64,000 nt of DNA from the NCBI GenBank assembly GCA_030998225.1, contig JAPYXD010000714.1:3472001-3536000 (forward strand). The letters run 5' to 3'. The DNA is from Diplolepis rosae (Eukaryota; Arthropoda; Insecta; Hymenoptera; Diplolepididae). The notes beneath the pieces were generated by a model. It ran no database searches and was not told the origin of the DNA. It was given only the letters and a program-made list of their open reading frames with translations. Made by a program: the position numbers and the translations under genes. Shown piece by piece: positions 34,424 to 45,883 of the stretch (the first letter of the stretch is position 1; every line of letters begins with the position of its first letter).

Positions 34424-35073
34424 GTCTTAGGTAAAAAAAGATTATTTTGCTTCCAAAAATAGAAAAATTATTATTGAAGAGATCATTTGAAAGAAAAGAG
34501 ATTAATTTCCAAGAAAAATATTTGAAGCATAAGAAAAAATAAATTTAACAAATTTTATTTTTACCCCGACATTTTTTCTTATCGCTTCAAACCAAATTTA
34601 AAAAAAAATGATGTGATTCAAATAAATCAAGAATCGTTTTTTCAGGAAAAAGACCTAATACAACCTAGCCGTTTCCATATTTCTAAAATGAATAAGTTTT
34701 TACCAAATTCAGTAATTTTTTTACAAGAATTTTGTTTTGGAAATTTTATTTTTAATGCTTTTAGCCATTAAAGAATTGATTATAATTTTCAAAAAATCGA
34801 AACGGTTAAGTTGTAGAAAGCCTTTTTCTTAAAAAAATTATCCGTCATTTCACAGAATCACATCATTTTCTAAAATTTGGTATGAAGCGATAAGAAAACA
34901 AGTTCGGGTAAAAATAAAATTTGTTAAATGAATTATTTTTTTATGTTTTAATTTTTTTTCTTGGAAACTATTCTTATTTTTTCCAAATGATCTCTTCAAT
35001 AATAATATTGCTATTCTTGAAAAAAAATTTATCTATTTTTGCCTGAAGTCTAATTTTTGTGGATGAACTACCT
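34424..35073. mobile_element. Palindromic element E, copy in A1
   Basis: About 325-bp arms mirror each other: CTTATCGCTTCAAACCAAAT (34580s) against GGTATGAAGCGATAAG (34880s), and TTATTATTGAAGAGATCATT against TGATCTCTTCAATAATAA. The right end is ...TTTTTGTGGATGAACTACCT; the left end is shortened to CTTAGGTAAAAAAAGAT. Other copies: 50863-51512, 54451-56194 and 60135-60808. Confidence 0.85.
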
Positions 35074-35774
35074 GAAATCAGCAAAAACTTCATTTACAAT
35101 TATTTATCGAAATTTTCATACCAAAGATGTTACCTATTACAAAAATGTTCAAACCCTTCATTTTTGAAACTTGTATTTCATCTTGAATGATATCTTATTA
35201 TAAAATATTCTCTACATAATTTAAAAAAAAAATGCTAAAATCGATATTTTATTTCGAATCTTTAAGCATTTATTGACTTTAAATTTCATTAAAAAATTAT
35301 TTTTCAAGTATTTAAATCATCTTAAAATTTCACAAAATCTTTTAGATACTTATTTCAGATCAATATTTTTCAAAGTATATAGAAAAAAAATGTAATTTTT
35401 TTAATGTTATATTCCGTAATTTTGAATTCTGAGTCTATTGAGAAAAATACAATTTCTGATTTTAACTCGACAACCGACAGCGTGAAATCGAAGCAAGTTA
35501 GTGGGGATACACTGACATGACGCGCTTCATTGTGTGTGCTCCCACACGTTATTGTAGCTTTGCGGAGCTTTAATTTTAGTTCGAAAAAGCCACGGAAAAA
35601 GCTTTACGCAATTGGGGGCGCTGCAAAAGTGATAAACAGTAGCTCTGTTTTACCCTCCAAGTAGTAGCATGAACCTTTCATTTTAGTTCCCAAGAGCATT
35701 TCGCAATAGGGCGCGCTGCGGAAAATCACTCGAAATTAAATACAGTACTTTAGCAATCTCCCAACTCATCTCTG

Positions 35775-35960
35775 GCAACGTCGTGTCGCGTACCGGGTTG
35801 CATAACCTCTCTGGCTTAGAGCAATTTAACAAGTCATCTCACTCGCACATTTTCCCGTGAGTAAGAAGAGGACAACTGCGCACATGCGCACTCCTTTCCA
35901 CTACTTCCAACTTACAAGCCGGGCACTTACCGTGCCGTTACTCCTGCCAGATTTGGAAAA
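35775..35960 (-). repeat. Arm of foldback J next to A1
   Basis: GTCGTGTCGCGTACCGGGTT through CTTACCGTGCCGTTACTCCT matches the right arm of J at 57478-57655 almost base for base. It begins directly at the A1 right end, so A1 (or a rearrangement) broke a J copy. It contains TGCGCACATGCGCA, an NRF1-like palindrome. Confidence 0.8.
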
Positions 35961-36102
35961 GTTTCCCATGGCAGTTTGGTCTCCTTATTATTCCTTCGTG
36001 TTAAACACCGATCTTAGTCCAACAGCGGCACGCGAACAGGCCACGAATAGAGCGACCTCTGGAAAGACGCGCCAGAATCCGAAAAACAAAACGCTAAATT
36101 TT

Positions 36103-36290
36103 TAAATTTCAGCCATTTCCTGTCTTACGAATTGTCTCATTCTTATTTGAAATAAAATTAAATCACATATGCTAACATCTCTACAGCTTTATTGGCATGT
36201 TCTTTGCATTGAAAAATAAATTTTGTTTCACATGACAAAAAATATTTATTACCATAAAATTTGCTAGTTCATATTTTTAACATATGTATA
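36103..36290 (-). repeat. Inverted copy of the P-transposase 3' end
   Basis: The minus strand reads CAGGAAATGGCTGAAATTTA and GACAATTCGTAAGACAGG, matching 37540-37800. It lies 640 bp upstream of the P-type pseudogene in opposite orientation, making an inverted pair around it. With the two direct units downstream there are three copies of this 3' region. Confidence 0.8.
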
Positions 36291-36927
36291 TATGTCTTCG
36301 GTTATGTTCGACATATTTCGTACAGGGAATATAGATATATTATATACTTTATCAGATATAGCTGATTTTTTTCGTCTTTTTTCATTATATTCAATCAATT
36401 TTTGTAAGTATTGAACTTCGCGGAAAAATATGAACATATGTATTCATTTTAATATGACGTGTTTTGCAGGAAAGATAAACTACCGTTTATAATAATAATA
36501 TTAAAATATTTATTTTAATTACTTTATACTTAGTATTTTTTACGCGTATAATAAAATATCTTTATATAAAATCTGATCTAATATTTTATTTCCTGATACG
36601 TTCATATTAATCATCACGGTACTTATTTAACTCCAAAATTTATCTTTATATCCCTTCAATCCATTCCATTTCATCCGAATTCTTCCAGTGAAATATAAAT
36701 ATCGATGAAAGCACTTTTATATTTTTTTACTAAATGGATTTGTATAAGATATATAGTGTCGTTGATGTTGCATTCAAAATCCATTTAGTATTTCTTTAGC
36801 TTCCTTAATTTCAGAAAATTTAACTGAACAAGATAAAAATATTTTATTCAGTATGAGATTTCGAATGGCTTATTATCAATACTGTATAAAAGTTTCACTA
36901 ATTTTTTGTTCCTTTCCTTTTGTTTAG

Positions 36928-37686
36928 AGATTTTTTGGCACTATCAGATTAGCTGGAGGAACAAATGATCATCTTTGTACACCAACCTTCTTGCAAATAT
37001 ACAAGATATTAGCTCCCTTTAGCATTTTGAAACCTCCAAAGCTTGGAAATTGTAGTACTTTCGCTGGCAACCCTCCACAGCCCTTAATAACAATTTCAAA
37101 ATTGAAAGAATTACATCAGTCGAATAGTAAAAGCGCAATTCAAGAAATTCGAGAAAAGTTGAAAGCAATAATCGATTGTGAAGACACTGATTTTAGTGAT
37201 TTTGTAGATGCAGTAGCGCACGATTATGCATTACCAGCTGCTAGAGATTATTTAATTTTTTACACAACTGGTCATATAACTGCTTACATTTAACAACACA
37301 TTCAGTGTTCGACATGCTTAAATGCATTTTCGACTACTTCTGAAATTCATGCAGATACGATATCTTTTTCTAGTGATCAGTTACCTGAAAGTTTGAGTAG
37401 ATTTGAAAAAATAAATAAAGATTTCATACATCCAAATGTTAAGTTATACAAGCTTATCACAGTTGTCGAATATCTATTTAACAAACATTGCCGGTCTAGA
37501 AATTCTTTTGATCTAATTCTAGACGATTTAATTTCATTTGAAACAAAATTTAGTTTTCAATGCAAAGAACATGCCAATGAAGCTGTGGAGATGTTAGCAT
37601 ATATAATTCAATTTTATCTTCAAATACGGATGAGACAATTCGTAAGACAGGAAATGGCTGAGATTAAAAAAGTTAGCGTCTTGTAG
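36928..37686 (+). pseudogene. P-element/THAP9-like transposase, C-terminal exon (one stop)
   Basis: A splice acceptor CCTTTTGTTTAG precedes the open frame at 36928. The frame begins 'RFFGTIRLAGGTNDHLCTPT' and continues 'FSILKPPKLGNC', typical of the region after the catalytic core in P/THAP9 transposases (F-F-x-x-x-R-x-x-G-G-x-N). One TAA at 37291-37293 interrupts 'TGHITAYI-QHIQCSTCLNA', the Cys-pair region; the same frame then runs to 37686 with 'LYKLITVVEYLFNKHCRSRN'. The N-terminal THAP finger and catalytic domain are not in the window. It looks like a young pseudogene because only one lesion is seen across 252 codons. Confidence 0.82.
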
Positions 37687-38070
37687 AAAAAAGCAGCCAA
37701 GCTTTGCGACACTTAACTAGTCATCATCGATCTGTACATGTTAAAAATTTAAAATATGTTAGAAATATCTACTAGCAAATTTTATAGTAATGAATACTTT
37801 TTGTCATGTGAAACAAAATTTATTTTTCAATGCAAAGAAAATGCCAATGAAGCTGTAGAGATGTTAGCATATGTGATTTAAATTCATTTTAAATAAGAAT
37901 AAGACAATTCGTAAGACAGGAAATGGCTGAAATTTAAAAATTTAGCGTTTTGAAAAAAAAGCATGCCAAGCTTTGCGACACTTAACTAGTCATCATCGAT
38001 CTGTACATGTTAAAAATTTAAAATATGTTAAAAATATGTACTAGCAAATTTTATAGTAATGAATATTTTT
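37540..38070 (+). repeat. Two tandem ~266-bp units of the P-transposase 3' end
   Basis: GAAACAAAATTTAGTTTTCA at 37540 and GAAACAAAATTTATTTTTCA at about 37808 begin two units that share AAGACAGGAAATGGCTGA and CATCATCGATCTGTACATG. The first is part of the coding frame; in the second the frame is broken (GTGATTTAAATTC). Confidence 0.85.
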
Positions 38071-38708
38071 TGTTACATTTACAAATTTTTAATTGAGTAA
38101 ATATTTCCCATCGCATGGTATTTTATGTTGAACACAGGGCTCAACAAAATATTTATTTTTCATTTCATTCGTTTGAAGCTGGAAAATAAAAATGGAAAAT
38201 ACTTCTATGTATAACCTCAAGCTTGTTATTTATTTTTAAATATATTTTCAATTATATGGGAATATTATAAAAAAATTTTGTTCAGGGTCTCAAGAATTCT
38301 TCATGCGTATCCACAGTATATATTTTACGAAGTTTAATGTGTTCTTTTTTTTATTTTGTATTAATTGATTTATGCAAAATGTGTATTTTATGTCCTAGAA
38401 TCTTTTTAGGAACATTTTTTCATTTCATATTGTTCAGAAACTTAATTATTTAAAATTTTTTAATTATTTGTCTATAAGTACAATGCTTTTGTAGAGCGTG
38501 CCGCGTGCAGCGCCGTTCTGGTGAGAAAACTTCGCACATAGAAACTATAATCACTAAGGAACCGCCATTTTGTTTTTAGTCGGACAGGGCTGAATAAACC
38601 TAAATAAAGATGGCGGCTCAGCCATCAATGAAGCACACGACTTTGCATTGATTGTGCATCCAGTGTATTATAGAGATCAGTGTAAGAGTCTCTGATCATA
38701 AACCTTAT

Positions 38709-38869
38709 GGTGCATTTATACATCTGTCTGCCTGGCCGGTGTGGACAGAAAATATATGAGAGTAAAGGAGATAGACAGTGTAAAATGGGACAAATAGAAA
38801 ACGTCTGTCTTTTTTGCTTTCATCTATTTTCTTTCCGCACCGGTCAGGCAGACAGAGGTATAAATGCTC
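38709..38869. mobile_element. Hairpin MITE (161 bp)
   Basis: GGTGCATTTATACATCTGTCTGCC and GGCAGACAGAGGTATAAATGCTCC (arms ~38 bp, with GGCCGGTG and CACCGGTC) are inverted. The centre has AAAATAGATGAAAG-like purine tracts. A related scrap is at 25.6 kb. The 62-codon open frame over it is not a gene. Confidence 0.75.
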
Positions 38870-39055
38870 CATTAAGATTTATTCTGCCTTTTTAAGTATT
38901 TGAAATAAAATTAGAGTTCTGAGTCGGTTATATTACCTTGAGAACGGTAACGAAAATGAGAATATTTCTGAGAATATTACCAAGAATATAACCGGCAGAT
39001 AAATTCCTTCAGAATTTATAAGAATTTTGTTATTTTGTCTTGTTAATCGTGTTAA

Positions 39056-39413
39056 GGCCATGGATCAACCAGATCACGTGACCAAATTCCTGTAAAAGTT
39101 CGTGTAAGATAACTTTTTTCTTTTACAAAATATCTTCCTGAAAATTTGGAAAATACTACAGAATACGATAGAGAACGTCTGTCAACTTTGTATGAGTGAA
39201 AATTTTGCAAAAAATTTTACAGTTAACTGTAATTGTCGATAAGTTTTCGAATTTTTTTCAAAATTTTTACTAAAAAGAAGTTAACAGACTTGCTTTATTA
39301 TCTTTTGTTACGTTTCCCAAATTATCAGAAAGATACATTGTAAATTAAAAAAGTTATCTTACATGAACGAATAAATGTATAATTTAGTCACGTGGTCCGA
39401 TTGATCCATGGCC
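39056..39413. mobile_element. MITE with TTAA flanks
   Basis: The 358-bp unit starts GGCCATGGATCAACC and ends ...ATTGATCCATGGCC, with TTAA at 39052-39055 and 39414-39417. Inverted arms extend about 65 bp, through TCACGTGACC and GTCACGTGGTCC. A TTAA target fits piggyBac or Kolobok superfamilies; the terminal bases do not decide which. Non-coding. Confidence 0.82.
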
Positions 39414-39680
39414 TTAAAGAATGAAAATGAATTAATACTGCAAAATGAAAGTGTCTCAAACTTTGTATCTGCATTTTATTTGTGGAGAAGAAAGTGGAAA
39501 ACGAAAATGAAAAGGGTAATAATACTGTAGGTTATGTTCCAAACATGTAACTTAAAGCAGCCCTATCCGCCTTATCCGAATCCCTGCCTGCAACGGCGAG
39601 GTAGGTATACATTGTACCATAGTTTTAGTTGCCCAAAGTTCCAATTGCCCATAAAATCACCAGATATCACAATATTTGTA

Positions 39681-39851
39681 AAGCAGTGTTAGACGAAGAT
39701 TATGATAGGAATGTGTTGGCAAAAACTACAAGGATTGCAAGATGCAGAATTCCTGTATTTTTCCCTGAAGCGCTCTCTACCGCCTATATTTGATATATAC
39801 TTGCAATTTTTGCCAACGCATTCCTTTTATAATCTTCGTCAAACACTGCTT
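39681..39851. mobile_element. MITE truncating the integrase gene
   Basis: AAGCAGTGTTAGACGAAGAT (39681) and ATCTTCGTCAAACACTGCTT (ending 39851) are inverted. The arms continue through ATGTGTTGGCAAAAACT and TTTTTGCCAACGCATTCC (about 55 bp). The element starts one base beyond the stop codon of the upstream minus-strand gene (stop at 39853-39855), and homology of that gene to its family ends here. Confidence 0.8.
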
Positions 39852-39852
39852 T

Positions 39853-41004
39853 TCATAGTACATTACACTCTATATGGACAGTATTTCCAATATCTAAAAC
39901 ATTTTCTTCCACCATCAACTTGAACAACTTGATGTAAAAATTCATTGAATGATTTATCAACTGTCTCCAAAATTTTTCTATTCTTTCGTTCGCTGTGCTT
40001 TTGCCTTTAATGAAGCTTTTGCCTTTTGAATATTCATCGGTGTGATAATGCCTCAAGCCTTGTTGGAGAATTTCTACAATTGTATTTTCTGTACCTTTAT
40101 CAGATCTGACAACAGAAGGTACACAGTTCAAATTCTGTACACATTTCAAATAGTAGTAGGCAATTACTTTCGGATTATTGTTCGTTGTTGATGTTTTCAG
40201 CCACAATACCTTTCTGGAGAACCCATCGACACAACCGTGAATTGCAAATCCAAATTTTTTCAACTTATCAAAACCGTCAATGTGCCACACGTGATTTGGA
40301 CCACGCACTTTATACTGCCTTCTCTTTAGCTTATAACGAGAGCGTTTATCGACACCTTCTGGATCGATAAGATTCAAAATACGTAAGACAGTATTTTGTT
40401 TAACAGTCAAATCATACCTTTTTCTCAGCCTCAGCCACATTGACCGATAGCCCAAATTTAAACCACAATCATTATGTTCTTGCATAATAGCTAAAATAAT
40501 TTTTTCGAATGGAGATTCAATTATATTTTTTCTTTTTAAATTTTTTTCCTGCAAATATCGCTGTAAACTTCGAAGAGAAATATGTACACCATGCTTAACT
40601 TCTAGCATTTTACATATTTCTTTGTACGTATAGTGAGCTGCAAAATATTTCTCGACTAAGATACTTATATCATTCTTCTCTTCAAACATTGCTACAGTAA
40701 AATATGAGAAAAAATAATCTTTGTTAAAAAATCTAATACATTAATAATGAAATAAGTATATATATTTATATATCTGTTGATACTTACGTTCTGCAAGAAA
40801 CAAATCAAAAGTGTCAACGTCTGGTGGTAGTTTTAATAAATCATCTTGCAGGGTAACACAATAGCATTTATTCGTTTTGTGATACTTAAGACCCAAAGCA
40901 TGTGGAAAATAGGCCCTCAAGGCGCTAAGCCGAAGAATACCATTCTCCGATTGGAAAATCAAGGGCTCATTCCCTGGGTGACGAACTGTGATTTCTTTAT
41001 TCAT
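39853..41004 (-). CDS. TDP-43-N-terminal-like domain joined to integrase-type DDE protein (C-terminus lost)
   Basis: Two exons on the minus strand. Exon 1 (41004-40788, ATG start) encodes about 72 residues, with 'SALRAYFPHALGLKYHKTNK' like the N-terminal self-association domain of TDP-43. The donor is AAC/GTAAGT (intron from 40787) and the acceptor TTTTACTGTAG (intron ends 40692). The 96-bp phase-1 intron keeps the frame. Exon 2 (40691-39853) gives a helix-turn-helix (exon residues ~20-50), then an RNase-H-fold integrase core: 'HVWHIDGFDKLKKFGFAIHG' (Asp138), 'VVRSDKGTEN' (Asp197) and 'NERIEKFWR' (Glu238). It resembles animal 'integrase core domain' proteins of transposon origin. A further acceptor-like TTATTATTTACAG lies 12 bases upstream of the start, suggesting a 5' untranslated exon. 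The last helices are missing because a MITE adjoins the stop, so function is doubtful. Confidence 0.8.
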
Positions 41005-41883
41005 ATTTATTGGATTCTGTAAATAATAATAATTGTAGTAACAGGATACATATTATTATTAAGTAGTAGTAATTGTAAATAGAAATATTAATATAAGTAG
41101 AAGATTTAATGGCAGTTAAATAATAGAAAAATTGAATTTTTTATTCACATTTTATAATTATGATTGTAAGATAAGAATAAAAATGATTATTTTTTTCAAA
41201 GTTATTACTGGTTTGTGATACATACGAACAGAGACAACGATCAGTGTATTCGCAAAATGAGACTCAGAATGGAAATAATTTTACTGAAAATGAAATCGAT
41301 GATCGAACTCAGAAAATCAACGAAGCATCACCTTTAATTTTAAAAAATAGAGAAGAAAATGAGAGTATTAAAAATAATAATTAATAACATTTTTATCATT
41401 TATATCCCCCTTTTTGTAATATACATTATTACCTTAAAAACGTATCATAAAAATTAAATTAAACCTTTCAAAGTAGAACTCTTTTTATATTGATAATGTA
41501 TAATGACAATTAAATTTAATATAAAAAGAGTTCGAGTTTGAAATGTTTCAATTACTGGAAATTGAAATTTATATATTTTGCAATTCCAATGACCGGACAT
41601 TTATAAAAATGCGGAAAAATTTTTATGCACACAACATAAGATTATTATTTCAATCAATTTCTTTGATAGGTATTATAAAATTCTTAACATTTTAATTTAA
41701 AAGTTACTTAGTTATACCCAACATATTTTTCAAAAAGAGGTTATGTGGTATCATTCTTGCTTTTTATATTCAAGTATTTTTGTATTACTTATCTTATATA
41801 TCAGTAATTGTCGTAAAATTAATTAATCTTTTCTTTGACAATAATCTTTAACTTAAGAATAAGTAATATATGGAAAAATTGAA
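41005..41883. other. Upstream region of the integrase gene; no further exon certain
   Basis: A possible 5' UTR intron acceptor lies at about 41016-41017 on the minus strand. The rest is AT-rich. Around 41450-41560 AGTAGAACTCTTTTTATATT and AATATAAAAAGAGTTCGAGT form a ~45-bp inverted repeat. No promoter could be fixed. Confidence 0.4.
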
Positions 41884-44800
41884 TTCCCTAACTTTCTGAG
41901 TTTCTGCGATTTCTTCGATTAGATGTCTCATGCATCTCGTCGTCTGCTCGCCCGGCGACTTCTTTTTACAATATTTGACAGCTAACAAATTTTGTTAAAA
42001 CTCTTAAATAATGTTGATGACGTGACATAAATTTTATGAATTTCAGGAAATGTTAAATAATTGTTTCGAGTGTGTGACCAGCAAGGACTATTTATTTGAT
42101 ACTACTTGTTTGTAGAATTTAAATGCAAAATTTGAGGTTAACTTCATAACCTGTTGTATTCAAGTAGTTTTATATTTTAACTTTCTTTGATTTCACTCAA
42201 TTTATTTTGAATATTGTAAATTCAGATTGTTAATTAATTGTATTTTTTTGTACATTTTAAAAATAATAATCATTTTTAATTAATAAATTCTGTCATTAAT
42301 ACCTTTCTTGTAATTATATTTTCTGAGAATATAAAACTAAACTAAATAATTACTTACAGGAAATAATTCTTTAATATTCTTTCTTACCTATATCTTAGGT
42401 AATAAAGTACATCTATGAAGGGAAAAATTGTTACTGTCAATATTTTTGGTCGAAATGAGAAATAGAAATTTTGAGTTTAGAATTTAAATCCAATACTCTT
42501 ACAGTCTTGCAAATGAAAATTTTCTGAGTGCACTTATTTTGATTTAGAGAGGGAAATAATGCGTACTTACCAAAGGTGATCCTGATTTATGTAAAAATTC
42601 CGAGTAAAATTGGTAGAAAAGGAAATACTAACAATATCCTCAAAAGAAGGCACAAAAAATAATTGTTTCATTTGAAATATTTCATTAATTGCAATTTGAA
42701 ATGATTTCCATGAATAAATTTCTTAGTTTTCTAAAGTCCGAGCACTATTTCAATTTTTTCGATATATAAATAAAATTACTTTGAATTATATAGATTTAGT
42801 TTAAAAACGCTTAAAAATCGAGGATATTTTACAATTGGAATTGTTTGCACTTAAAAGTTTTGTAAAGAGGAACCATTATAATTATTTGTAGGTCTTTTTA
42901 TTTAAATATTCCCAACTTATTCAATTTAAAATTGGAAATATTTAATAATTAAGCAATTTTCAATACCTCATTATTTTTTAATCTGTCCACTTATAATTTT
43001 ATTGTAAGCTTTTAATTAATCATTTTTGAAAAGCACTTATAGCCTTAAAAAAGCCTTTGAAAATTAAAAAATTTTTGAGTTCAAACGATTTTAAAACTCT
43101 TTCATGTTTAGATCATTGTATCATTAATTTACTGATTTATATTATACTGTTGTGAAATTTTAATATCTGTAATTTAATTTTCATTTGCAAGACTGTAAGA
43201 GTATTGGATTTAAATTCTAAACTCAAAATTTCAATTTCACATTTTGACCAAAAATATTGACAGTAACAATTTTCCCCTTTATAGATGTACTTTATTACCT
43301 AAGATATAGGTAAGAAAGAATATTAAAGAATTATTTCCTGTAAGTAATTATTTAGTTTAGTTTCATATTCTCAGAAAATAGAATTACAAGAAAGGTATTA
43401 ATGACAGAATTTATTAATTAAAAATGATTATTATTTTAAAAATTTACATAAAAATACTATTAATTAACATTCTGAATTTACAATATTCAAAATCAATTGT
43501 GTGAAATCAAAGAAAGTTAAAAAATAAAACTACTTGAATACAAAAGGTTATGAACCTAACCTCAAATTCTGCATTTAAATTCTACAAACAAATATAGTAT
43601 CGAATAAATAATCCTTGCAGATCACACACTCGAAAGAATTATTTAACATTTCCTGAAATTCATAAAATTTATGTCAAGTCATCAACATTATTTAAGATTT
43701 TTTACAAACTTTGTTAGCTGTCAAATTTTGTAAACAGAAGCAGAGATGAGTTGGGAGATTGCTAAAGTAATGGAATAAGAGAATTTCACAAAAGTGGGCT
43801 GATAAACGCGCCCTCTGAACGCGTTGCGCAAAAGGTGTACGTTGCGCGTCGGTAAATAATGAAAGTTAGAAAATCCAGAAATGATTTACCATCAGAATTT
43901 CTTTGGAGGGGCAGCCGCGCGCGCTGCCCTTGTTTCTTCCTCGTCGCTCTTGCACGTGAGAACGGCTCGTCCCACTTCTCCTTATTCTCCTCGCTTCCTC
44001 CATGCAATGCTATTTTTAGATTTCACGCTTCACGCTTTCGGTTATCGAGCCGGAATTGAGAATTGTGTATTTCTGTCGAAACCGTGCAAAAGAGGCGCGA
44101 AGCAGACGACAATTTCTAATTTACGAAATATGTTATTTAAGAAAAAACACTTTTTTTCCGATATTTTGGAAAAAATTTGCCTAAAATAAAAATCTAAAAT
44201 ATCATGTGAAATTTTATAAGCATTTGAACACTTCAAAAATAAACTTTCAGTAAAATTTGATGCCAATAAATGTTCCAAATTTGAATCAATATATATTTTC
44301 CTATTCAAATTTCCATACTTCTTATCAATTTTGTGCATTTAAAAACTTTTTAGTTAGAGAGATATTTTCTATTAAGAAGAGATAAACATAAAATTCAAGT
44401 TTAAAATTTACATTCTCAGTTTTATGTTAGCAATATTTTCATCTCACATTTTTGTAGCCTAAGCACAGACTTTTCATTAAAAAAATGAAATGGTCTATGG
44501 AAAAGAAAAATTTTCTAACAGATGTGGATAAATTAAGAAGCTAAAATATGTGTTCATTAATATCTTCATATGAACATGTAAATATTTATCGATATTAAAT
44601 TTTACATAAAAATTTTTGTCCGAAGTGTTCAAATCTTGTTACAATATGACAAGATCATATGGACGAGTTCAATTTTTTTAAAGAAATATTTTGTAATTTT
44701 TATATTGTCTGTTCTTCTGAAATCGGAGGAAGATTTGAACAGTAAACAACAAATTTTCCAATTTTTGCGTGAAATATTTTATTTTTCGTTCTTTGTTAAA

Positions 44801-45665
44801 AAATATTTGATACGTATTTTTTTATTTCAATATGATATGCAAAATTTCCGAGATATGAATTTTTGAAAATTATCTTGTTAAAAAAAGTGATCGTCTTAAC
44901 TTTTTTATAACTAAAAAAGTATTCATAAAAAAAATGTTAAATATTTCATCTAATATGCGGCTGATCCCAAACTTCGAAATGAAATATACTGAAAAATTGT
45001 TCCAATGAATTTTCATAAATAAATTAGCCATTTTTATAAACAAATAGAGATTGCTGAAAAAGGACCTAATTTTTAAAAAATTTTTTGTGGATTAATATTC
45101 CTAACACATTCCAGGATATACTGTAAAAAATTGAAAGTGGAGAAATGAATAGTTCTTGAGTAATAAATTTGTTTATACGACACATCGAAAAATGATATGT
45201 TTGTTTCCATGTTATTTTCTTTAATGAAACAAAATACATGCAGGTATAATATATTTTACTTTTGAATAATCAAACCTTTTATTTATACTTATATATTGAA
45301 ATTTTCATTTATAATATGTTATGTATTCTGAAAGTTTTTTCAAAATGTTTTATTCTAAAGGATTTATTTTCAATTTTACTTCATACCAAATTAAAGTTAG
45401 TGTACGATTTCGTGTGCTAATTTTGATATAATTTATGTATTTTTCAAATATTTAAACCTTTTATACTCAAACATTCAGAATTATTTTGAATTCAAAATGT
45501 TTTAATAAATTGCATTGGCTTTATGGTCTATAAATGAAGAAGTATATTATAAATTAAATCAAGGGTCATTACAATTTACTATTTTAATTGTTTTAATAAA
45601 ACATTGAATAATTTAAAAACATTAAACATATTAATACGTTCATAGTTACATACTTAAGTTTAAAG

Positions 45666-45750
45666 AATTTGAAAATCTTTCTGTGGAAAAAAGACGTTTT
45701 CGAAAGCACCGGGATTTGAGCCCGGGTATTTCGATTGCCGGTCGACTGTA
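45666..45750 (-). repeat. SINE 3'-end fragment in A2
   Basis: Same truncated SINE piece as at 27891-27975, with GGGATTTGAGCCCGGGTATT in place of GGGATTCGAGCACGGGTATT. It is in the same place relative to A, so inherited, not inserted twice. Confidence 0.75.
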
Positions 45751-45883
45751 TTTACATTCGTGTAAAAATATTAAATATTTTGAAAATGTTTTTTCAAGTA
45801 TTTTACTTTATAGTAATGATTTGTCGAATTTACTTCACACCGAATAAATCTCAAAGTGCAAGATCGCATGGGAATTCAAATAC

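Larger units (their letters stand above)
25994..35774. mobile_element. Element A1: 9.8-kb TIR/foldback transposon, non-coding
   Basis: The ends CAGAGATGAGTTGGGAGATT (25994) and AATCTCCCAACTCATCTCTG (35774) are inverted complements for about 32 bp (to ...GCTAAAGTA). Further in, segments such as 27110-27420 and 34080-34350 are also mirror images, so the element is foldback-like. It is alignable to A2 for most of its length. No transposase frame is present; all open stretches are short and shared by chance. Nested pieces: SINE scrap (27891-27975), element C (29202-32021), the 14-bp-duplication insert (32097-33233) and palindrome E (34424-35073). The flanks show no matching duplication. Confidence 0.9.
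38490..39665. repeat. Repeat K, interrupted by a ~1-kb insertion
   Basis: 38490-38572 (GAGCGTGCCGCGTGCAGCG ... ATAGAAACTATAATCACTAA) and 39586-39665 (GGTAGGTATACATTGTACCA, TTGCCCATAAAAT) are the two halves of a unit seen unbroken and inverted at 52755-52925. The insertion 38573-39585 is AT-rich and contains two MITEs. Its edges, CGGACAGGGCTG near 38581 and CAGCCCTATCCG near 39557, look like short inverted ends. Confidence 0.7.

Noticed and set aside
25994..35774. A1 and A2 as Maverick/Polinton elements
   Set aside because: No DNA polymerase B, integrase, ATPase or capsid-like frame in either; target duplication is 7 rather than 6 bases and TIRs are short.
36991..37293. 36991 as the start of a separate 100-codon gene
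   Set aside because: The codon there is TTG, the frame is open back to the splice acceptor at 36928 and continues after one stop, so it is one exon of a transposase.
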